From: UBA10438 sp964432155
GTDB lineage: Bacteria; Bacteroidota; Ignavibacteria; Kapaibacteriales; Kapaibacteriaceae
Assembly (NCBI GenBank): GCA_964432155.1
Contig: CAYSMF010000015.1
Span: forward strand, 1-51,080
Reading direction: 5' to 3'
DNA: 51,080 nt
Shown: positions 45,609-51,080 of the stretch, in pieces
How the letters are laid out: each line of letters begins with the position of its first letter
Position numbering within the stretch: position 1 is the first letter of the stretch
Made by a program: the position numbers and the translations under genes
Notes under the pieces: generated by a model
Seen by the model: only the letters and a program-made list of their open reading frames with translations
What the model was told of the DNA's origin: nothing
Database searches by the model: none

Positions 45609-46561
45609 TCGTCGCTCGGTACGGAACAGACCCAATTGCGTTTGATCGCAAGACGGCGCTCACCGTAGGCACGTTCGATGGTGTGCACTGCGGACATCGC
45701 GGAATCGTTGACCGGATGCTGGCAACAGCGCGCGAACACAACGAACGTACCGTGATTGTCACGTTTGACCCACATCCGCAGATTGTTCTCGCGAAACCCG
45801 ATCGTGAACCTGTTCGGTTGCTGACAACAATCGACGAACGCTGCGAGCTCTTCGCAGAGCTCGGAATCGACATGGTGGTTGTGGTGCCGTTTACACGCGA
45901 GTTTGCTGCAATTCCTGCAGATGTATTTGTACGGACAGTCATCGCACAAGAAATAGGTGTACAACATTTCTTCATTGGTCACGACCATTCCTTCGGGAAG
46001 AACCGTGGCGGCAATGAAGAGCTGTTGCAACAGCTCGGACACGAACTCGACTTTGATGTTGTTCCCATTCCACCGCTTGAATGCGCTGGTGTGGTCGTAA
46101 GTAGCACGAAAGTGCGGAACGCATTAAAGACAGGTGGCGTGGATGAAGCACAACGATTGCTCGGCAGACCCTATGCCGTGCGCGGTGTGGTTGGCCATGG
46201 TGATAAGCGAGGACGAACACTCGGTATCCCTACGGCGAACATCCAAGTGCCGGAGCACAAGCTGCTTCCGGCGAATGGCATCTACGTTGTGTCGTCTGTG
46301 ATCGATGGTGACGACGTCGTTGGCATGGCCAGCGTCGGAGTTCGCCCGATGTTCACGAACGATGTTGTGCCGACGCTCGAGGTGAATTACCTCGATCTCG
46401 ACACAGACCTGTATGGTCGCTTGCTGAATGTTGTGTTTCACGCACGACTTCGGGATGAGATCAACTACGAGACCGTGGACGATCTGCTAGCGCAGATTGA
46501 GATCGACAGAAACGACACACGTTTGTATCAACAACAATTTTTGAATCGGAGGACATCATGA
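45605..46561 (+). CDS. ribF: Bifunctional riboflavin kinase/FAD synthetase
   Basis: RibF phosphorylates riboflavin to FMN and adenylates it to FAD. The 318-residue protein has the FAD-synthetase half with 'TVGTFDGVHCGHRGIVDRM', 'VTFDPHPQIVL' and 'FFIGHDHSFGKNRGG', then the kinase half with 'GHGDKRGRTLGIPTANI', 'NGIYVVSSVI' and 'LEVNYLDLDTDLYGRLLNV'. ATG 45605 shares bases with the truB stop, and its own stop (46559-46561) overlaps the rpsO start. The FAD supply it gives serves flavoenzymes such as KMO and GcdH in this same window, a general metabolic link only. Confidence 0.95.
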   Translation: MIVARYGTDPIAFDRKTALTVGTFDGVHCGHRGIVDRMLATAREHNERTVIVTFDPHPQIVLAKPDREPVRLLTTIDERCELFAELGIDMVVVVPFTREFAAIPADVFVRTVIAQEIGVQHFFIGHDHSFGKNRGGNEELLQQLGHELDFDVVPIPPLECAGVVVSSTKVRNALKTGGVDEAQRLLGRPYAVRGVVGHGDKRGRTLGIPTANIQVPEHKLLPANGIYVVSSVIDGDDVVGMASVGVRPMFTNDVVPTLEVNYLDLDTDLYGRLLNVVFHARLRDEINYETVDDLLAQIEIDRNDTRLYQQQFLNRRTS

Positions 46562-46824
46562 TCTCCAAGGAACGCAAAGCAGAAATCGTCGCTAAGCACG
46601 GCGGATCTACTGCGAACACTGGTAAGCCTGAAGTGCAGATCGCACTTCTCACAGAGCACATCGCTGCACTGTCGCAACACTGCGCAACGCACAAGAAGGA
46701 TCACCACTCACGTCGTGGTCTGATCATGCTTGTTGCAAAGCGTAAGAATCTTCTGTCGTATCTGCAGAAGAACGAACTCCAACGCTATCGCGAGATCGTT
46801 GCAGCACTCGGACTTCGCAAGTAA
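46558..46824 (+). CDS. rpsO: 30S ribosomal protein S15
   Basis: S15 is a primary binder of the central domain of 16S rRNA. The 88-residue protein matches family length, with 'GGSTANTGKPEVQIALLTEH', 'HCATHKKDHHSRRGLIMLV' and 'KRKNLLSYLQKNELQRYREI'. A strong GGAGGA (46548-46553) precedes ATG 46558, inside the end of ribF, so S15 can be translated well beyond the rate of its upstream neighbours. Terminator hairpin 11 bp downstream closes the operon. Confidence 0.96.
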   Translation: MISKERKAEIVAKHGGSTANTGKPEVQIALLTEHIAALSQHCATHKKDHHSRRGLIMLVAKRKNLLSYLQKNELQRYREIVAALGLRK

Positions 46825-46835
46825 TATTCTACGGT

Positions 46836-46868
46836 CGACGGCGCCTTCGGGCGCCGTCGTTCGTTTCC
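46836..46868 (+). terminator. rpsO terminator hairpin with TTCG loop
   Basis: CGACGGCGCC (46836-46845) pairs perfectly with GGCGCCGTCG (46850-46859) around the very stable TTCG tetraloop; TTCGTTTCC follows. Ten GC-rich pairs make this a strong stop between rpsO and pnp, although the T tract is interrupted. Confidence 0.75.
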
Positions 46869-46876
46869 TGACTTCG

Positions 46877-47014
46877 GCTGGCACCACGCATCATGCCAGC
46901 ATCGTGGCACTCTTTGTCAGAGTACACATCCGTGTACTGCGCCAAGGAGTGAAAGTAGATCACGGTGTTCGCTGCTGGCCGAAGTGAAATGGGCATGATG
47001 CCCTTGTTTCACTT
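46877..47014 (+). other. Structured leader of pnp (three hairpins)
   Basis: Hairpin A: GCTGGCA (46877-46883) with TGCCAGC (46894-46900). Hairpin B: AGTACAC (46921-46927) with GTGTACT (46932-46938). Hairpin C: AAGTGAAA (46982-46989) with TTTCACTT (47007-47014), enclosing a second stem GGGCA/TGCCC (46991-46995, 46999-47003). Hairpin C ends 15 bp before the pnp ATG. In E. coli, a leader stem cut by RNase III lets PNPase control its own message; this leader could work likewise, which is inference. Confidence 0.6.
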
Positions 47015-47029
47015 ATTGCAGGGTTTCCC

Positions 47030-49441
47030 ATGCATACGGTCAAAAAGACCATCAACGGCAAAGAACTGTCAATCGAGACAGGCCGCTTTGCCAAGCTCTC
47101 TGCTGGTGCGGTAATGGTCCGCTTCGGCGATACAATGGTATTGGTTACGGCGAATGCTTCGGCAGAGCCAAAGCCAGATATCGACTTCCTTCCACTCACG
47201 TGCGAATACCGCGAAAAGCAAGCATCGTCGGGTAAGATCCCAGGTGGCTTCTTCCGTCGCGAAGCACGTCCGTCGACGAAGGAAATTCTCTCTTCGCGAT
47301 TGATTGATCGCCCCCTCCGTCCGCTCTTCCCGAAGGAATGGCGCAACGATACACAGGTGATTGCAACGGTGTATTCGTACGACATGGAAAACGAGCCGGA
47401 TATGCTCGCAACAATCGGCGCATCAGCTGCGCTGATGATCAGCGACATTCCGTTCAAGGGGCCAATCTCGGAAGTTCGTGTTGGACGTATTGATGGTGAG
47501 TTTATCATCAATCCAACGCACCAACAGATCGAAGCATCTGATCTCGAAATCGTTGTGGCTGGTTCTGACTCATCGATCGTGATGGTCGAGGGATCGAGCA
47601 AGGAAATCAGCGAAGCTGACTTCGTTGCGGCGATGGAGTTTGCACACAACTGGGTGCGTGAAATCAATGCGCTGCAGCGCGAGCTGATGTCGATGCTCAC
47701 GATCACAAAGCGTGAGACGGTATCGAGTGAGCCCCCTGCAGAGCTCGTGCAAGCAATTGAGAATGCGATCGTTGATCCAATCCGCAAGCAGATTCGCGTA
47801 GAGTCGAGCAAGGAACAGCGCAATGCTTTCCGTAGCGAAGTCAAGGCGCTCGCAACGGCAGCTGTGCAAGCAGTTGTTGCAGCAAACCCTGAAGCCTACG
47901 CAGATGTAAAGGTCGACAAGATGCTGTCGGGCATCGTGAAGAAGATTGAAGCGCGTGAAATGCGCGAGATGATTCTCACAGATGGTCGCCGTCTTGACGG
48001 TCGTACAACAACACAGATCCGTCCGATCACCGTCGAAACAGGCGTGCTCCCACGTCCGCACGGTTCGGCGCTCTTCACGCGTGGTGAGACACAATCGCTT
48101 ACGACAATCACACTCGGCACGAAGAAGGATCAGCAGCTCATCGATGGCTTGCTGCCAACGTATGAACTGCGCTACATGCTGCACTACAACTTCCCGCCAT
48201 TCTCAACAGGTGAGACGGGTCGTTTCGGTATGACGAGCCGTCGCGAAACCGGACACGGTGATCTTGCTGAGCGTTCACTCGCTCCGTTCATCCCAAGTGT
48301 TGAGACATTCCCGTACACGATTCGCGTTGTGTCGGACATTCTCGAGTCGAACGGTTCATCGTCGATGGCCACGGTGTGTGCAGGTTCACTTGCGTTGTTC
48401 CACGCCGGCGTGCCGATGAAGGCAGCTGTCGCCGGTATCGCGATGGGTCTGATCATGGAAGGCGATCGCGTAGCAGTGCTCAGCGACATTCTTGGTGATG
48501 AAGACTTCCTTGGCGACATGGACTTCAAGGTGACGGGTACCGACAAGGGTATCACGGCATGCCAGATGGACATCAAGATCGAAGGTCTGTCGGTTGATAT
48601 CATGCGCACGGCGCTTGCACAAGCACGCGACGGACGTCTGCATATCCTCGGCATCATGAATCAGCACATGTCGGTGCCAAACACCGAGCTGTCGCCATTT
48701 GCTCCAAAGCTTACAACGATCACGATCCCAGTGGAGATGATCGGTGCAGTTATCGGACCAGGCGGCGAAATGATTCGCTCGATCGTCAAGGAAACAGGTG
48801 CGGAGATCAACATCGAAGACGATGGTACGATCACAATCGCAGCTGTCAACCAAGAAAGCGCAGATGCAGCGATCACGAAGATTCGCGACATCACACGTCC
48901 GATCGAGATTGACACGATCTTCAAGGGTAAGGTCAAGGAAATCCGTGAAGGTCTTGGTGCCTTCATCGAACTCCGTCCGAAGAAGGAAGGCCTCCTCCAC
49001 ATTTCGCAGATCGATCACCGTCGCGTCGAGAATGTCTCCGACGTGCTGAAGGTTGGCGAGATCGTCGAAGTGAAGGTCATCGAAGTACAGCCAGACGGCA
49101 AGGTTCGCTTGTCGCGCAAGGCACTGCTCCCACTCCCAGAAGGAATGGAGCCATACGAAGACCGTCCACGTCCACCACGCGATCGTGATCGCGGTGGCGA
49201 CCGTGGTGGTGATCGCTATGGTCGTGGTGGCGGTGATCGCGGCGGACGCGGTGGTGACCGTGGCGGTGACCGATATGGTCGCGGTGGCGGAGACCGTGAT
49301 CGCGGACCTCGCGGTGGTGGAGATCGTGGGCCACGTCCAGAGCGTCGCCATGATGATGATCGTCCACGCAACGACGCTCCTCGCGAAGAACGTCCACCAC
49401 GCGATGAAAAGCAAGGTGGCGACGATTTCTTCGTCGGATAA
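47030..49441 (+). CDS. pnp: Polyribonucleotide nucleotidyltransferase
   Basis: PNPase degrades RNA 3'-5' with phosphate and is a core part of RNA decay. The 803-residue protein carries two RNase PH-like domains ('KIPGGFFRREARPSTKEIL', 'TTTQIRPITVETGVLPRPHG', and the active-site 'DILGDEDFLGDMDFKVTGT'), a KH domain ('IPVEMIGAVIGPGGEMIR') and an S1 domain ('GKVKEIREGLGAFIELRPK'). The last ~88 residues (~716-803) form an unusual tail of GGDR, RGGGD and YGRGG units with Arg-Pro-rich flanks and an acidic end 'GGDDFFVG'. This is absent in E. coli PNPase. AGGG lies upstream of ATG 47030. A strong terminator follows. Confidence 0.96.
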   Translation: MHTVKKTINGKELSIETGRFAKLSAGAVMVRFGDTMVLVTANASAEPKPDIDFLPLTCEYREKQASSGKIPGGFFRREARPSTKEILSSRLIDRPLRPLFPKEWRNDTQVIATVYSYDMENEPDMLATIGASAALMISDIPFKGPISEVRVGRIDGEFIINPTHQQIEASDLEIVVAGSDSSIVMVEGSSKEISEADFVAAMEFAHNWVREINALQRELMSMLTITKRETVSSEPPAELVQAIENAIVDPIRKQIRVESSKEQRNAFRSEVKALATAAVQAVVAANPEAYADVKVDKMLSGIVKKIEAREMREMILTDGRRLDGRTTTQIRPITVETGVLPRPHGSALFTRGETQSLTTITLGTKKDQQLIDGLLPTYELRYMLHYNFPPFSTGETGRFGMTSRRETGHGDLAERSLAPFIPSVETFPYTIRVVSDILESNGSSSMATVCAGSLALFHAGVPMKAAVAGIAMGLIMEGDRVAVLSDILGDEDFLGDMDFKVTGTDKGITACQMDIKIEGLSVDIMRTALAQARDGRLHILGIMNQHMSVPNTELSPFAPKLTTITIPVEMIGAVIGPGGEMIRSIVKETGAEINIEDDGTITIAAVNQESADAAITKIRDITRPIEIDTIFKGKVKEIREGLGAFIELRPKKEGLLHISQIDHRRVENVSDVLKVGEIVEVKVIEVQPDGKVRLSRKALLPLPEGMEPYEDRPRPPRDRDRGGDRGGDRYGRGGGDRGGRGGDRGGDRYGRGGGDRDRGPRGGGDRGPRPERRHDDDRPRNDAPREERPPRDEKQGGDDFFVG

Positions 49442-49459
49442 ACAAACGCTGACAAACAC

Positions 49460-49498
49460 AAGGGTGGTGATGGCAACATCTCCACCCTTTCTTTTTTC
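49460..49498 (+). terminator. Rho-independent terminator of pnp
   Basis: AAGGGTGG (49460-49467) pairs with CCACCCTT (49482-49489). Beyond a T-T mismatch, GATG/CATC continues the stem, closed by a GCAA tetraloop. CTTTTTTCT follows directly. This is the best classical terminator in the window, 18 bp after the pnp stop. Confidence 0.88.
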
Positions 49499-49530
49499 TG
49501 ATATGTGCTACGCTCACTGTAGCTTCGCAC

Positions 49531-51080
49531 ATGATCGCACTCCTCCTTTCCCTCGCACTACTTCAACACGACGGCGCACACTATCCAACGACGCGCCGCG
49601 TGAGTCATGTTGATACGATTCACGGAACTGCTATCGCAGATCCGTACCGTTGGCTCGAGAATGATCGCGACCCCGAGGTAGAAGCCTGGGTTGCGAAACA
49701 AGCTGCCGTTGCTGAAGCATACCTTGCTCGTGTGCCGTATCGCGCGGCGTTGCTCGACCGACTCGATCGCGTCAACAACTTCGAGCGTGTGTCGAAACCG
49801 TGGCGACGTGGTGATCTTACATTCTACTATCGCAATGATGGACGTCAGAATCACTCGGTGCTCTATGTGCAACGCGATGGTGACGCACAGCCGCGTGTCT
49901 TGATCGACCCCAATACATTCAGTAAGGACGGAACCATCTCTCTCGCATTTGCCGAGGAGAGTTCTGATGGACGCTATATGGCGTTTGGCAAATCAGTAGG
50001 TGGCTCAGACTGGCGCGACATCTATGTCATGGAGATCGATTCGAAGAAGATTCTTCCAGATGTGATCAAGAACGTCAAGAACTCCGGCGTGAATTGGCAC
50101 CGCGACGGCTTCTTCTATTCGATGTATCGCGATGCAACGACCGCAGAGAAGTCGCTCGTGAAGAAGAACTCGCATCAAGCAGTGATGTATCACACGCTAG
50201 GTACAACACAAGCGCAGGACCGTGTAGTTTTTGAAGACCCATCAGCGACGGAACAGTTTGTTGGGTGCTACGTGCTCGAGAATTCGTCGTACCTCATCCG
50301 CACGATTCGTCGAGGCAGTTCGAACGGCAACAACATTGCCATACGTCCGGTTGATAATGCGTCTGCACCATGGAAGGTGATCTACGATCGCGACGATGCA
50401 AGCTTCTATCCGAGCTACGACCATCAAGGAAATCTCTACGGTACGGCAACACACGAATCGCCGAATGGACGAGTCGTGCGTATTGTTGATCCACTCGGAG
50501 TTGCGCGTATGGAGACAATCATACCAGAGCGCGATGTTGTGCTCGATGATGTTGCCTTCGGTGGCGGACGAATGTTCTTGACGTGGATGAAGGATGTACA
50601 GCATCATGTGCTGGTCTCGACACTCGATGGACGTCTTGTGGATTCGCTTCGTTTGCCAGGCGCCGGAACCGTGAGCGGCTTTTCCGGACAGCTCAACGAT
50701 ACAGCTGTGTTCTACACATTTACATCGCACCTAGCTCCGACAACGATCTATAGTTACAGCATCACACAACGTCGCAGCTCGCTATGGAAGCAGATTGACG
50801 TTGAGTTTGATCCTGCGGCATTTGAGTCCCGTCAGGTGTTCGTCACTAGTACCGACGGTGCGCGCGTCCCGATGACGATCCTTACCAAGCGGGGAGTTAC
50901 AGGCCCAGTCCCAACAATGCTGTATGGGTATGGTGGATTCAACATCTCGATCAATCCATCGTTCAATCCATCCTACATCCCATGGCTCGAGCAAGGTTGT
51001 GCAATTGCGATTGCCAATCTGCGAGGAGGGGGCGAGTATGGCGAACAATGGCATCGCGCAGGAACGCGCACGCAAAAGCA
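49531..51080 (+). CDS. Prolyl oligopeptidase (S9A), 3' end cut by window
   Basis: The frame from ATG 49531 stays open to the last base (516 full codons). It encodes an S9A peptidase, which cleaves short peptides after proline. The N terminus has a short hydrophobic stretch ('MIALLLSLALLQ'), possibly an export signal. Family marks are 'DPYRWLENDRDPEVEAWV', 'YYRNDGRQNHSVLY', 'SSDGRYMAFGKSVGGSDW', a seven-blade propeller region, then the start of the hydrolase domain: 'PTMLYGYGGFNISI' and 'ANLRGGGEYGEQWH'. The catalytic Ser, Asp and His lie beyond the window. It follows the pnp terminator and is probably a separate unit. Confidence 0.9.
   Translation, partial: MIALLLSLALLQHDGAHYPTTRRVSHVDTIHGTAIADPYRWLENDRDPEVEAWVAKQAAVAEAYLARVPYRAALLDRLDRVNNFERVSKPWRRGDLTFYYRNDGRQNHSVLYVQRDGDAQPRVLIDPNTFSKDGTISLAFAEESSDGRYMAFGKSVGGSDWRDIYVMEIDSKKILPDVIKNVKNSGVNWHRDGFFYSMYRDATTAEKSLVKKNSHQAVMYHTLGTTQAQDRVVFEDPSATEQFVGCYVLENSSYLIRTIRRGSSNGNNIAIRPVDNASAPWKVIYDRDDASFYPSYDHQGNLYGTATHESPNGRVVRIVDPLGVARMETIIPERDVVLDDVAFGGGRMFLTWMKDVQHHVLVSTLDGRLVDSLRLPGAGTVSGFSGQLNDTAVFYTFTSHLAPTTIYSYSITQRRSSLWKQIDVEFDPAAFESRQVFVTSTDGARVPMTILTKRGVTGPVPTMLYGYGGFNISINPSFNPSYIPWLEQGCAIAIANLRGGGEYGEQWHRAGTRTQK

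Noticed and set aside
48386..49459. 357-codon minus frame opposite pnp
   Set aside because: Its Thr/Ala/Ile runs are the reverse reading of the RGG repeat DNA; pnp is clear on the plus strand.
49531..51080. Prolyl oligopeptidase as a truncated pseudogene
   Set aside because: The frame is open to the last base of the window with intact motifs; the cut is the window edge.

Overview
The window reads as a chromosomal segment of a Bacteroidota/Ignavibacteriota-type bacterium. Several large proteins end in a type IX secretion (T9SS) sorting domain, and there is a TonB-dependent receptor with an N-terminal carboxypeptidase-regulatory-like domain. Promoter-like boxes fit the Bacteroidota TAnnTTTG consensus, yet several genes also carry good Shine-Dalgarno sequences (secD, ppx, rpsO). 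That mix suggests an early branch such as Ca. Kapabacteria/Ignavibacteria; this placement is inference, not a database result. No tRNA, rRNA, CRISPR array, IS element, prophage or convincing pseudogene was seen. Coding density is very high and most genes sit in tight or overlapping runs.

Layout. 1-3.7 kb: the end of a T9SS cargo gene, a C-terminal processing protease (S41) and a DUF3108 secreted protein. 3.7-5.5 kb: a BadF/NagK-type sugar kinase facing an LD-carboxypeptidase, both plausible for peptidoglycan recycling. 5.6-8.2 kb: a glycine-rich T9SS surface protein. 8.2-13.7 kb (minus): a compact run trmB-aat-PBP1A-acylpyruvase-kmo. 13.8-18.5 kb (plus): secD-secF-STAS protein-purA. 18.5-31.7 kb: an envelope block with a 1410-residue T9SS protein, an unknown secreted protein, a TonB receptor followed by a 1337-residue internally duplicated T9SS protein, a short Cys-rich secreted protein and a 42-residue membrane protein. 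31.7-37.5 kb: Ppx/GppA phosphatase, HtrA protease, a small outer-membrane protein and a Kup potassium transporter. 37.6-39.4 kb: a DinB-family protein divergent from glutaryl-CoA dehydrogenase. 39.5-46.8 kb: the conserved translation operon rimP-nusA-infB-rbfA-truB-ribF-rpsO, ending at a strong hairpin. 47.0-49.4 kb: pnp behind a structured leader and with an RGG-rich tail. 49.5 kb to the end: a prolyl oligopeptidase cut by the window edge.

Together these are housekeeping functions (translation, secretion, purine synthesis, wall synthesis and recycling, protein quality control) interleaved with exported surface proteins. I did not find a defence or mobile system. The most unusual items are the duplicated T9SS protein beside its TonB receptor, with a 56-bp identical patch between the two copies; the hairpin-rich pnp leader and the RGG tail of PNPase; hairpins placed right behind promoter-like boxes upstream of rimP and kup; and the unrecognised small or secreted proteins in the envelope block.
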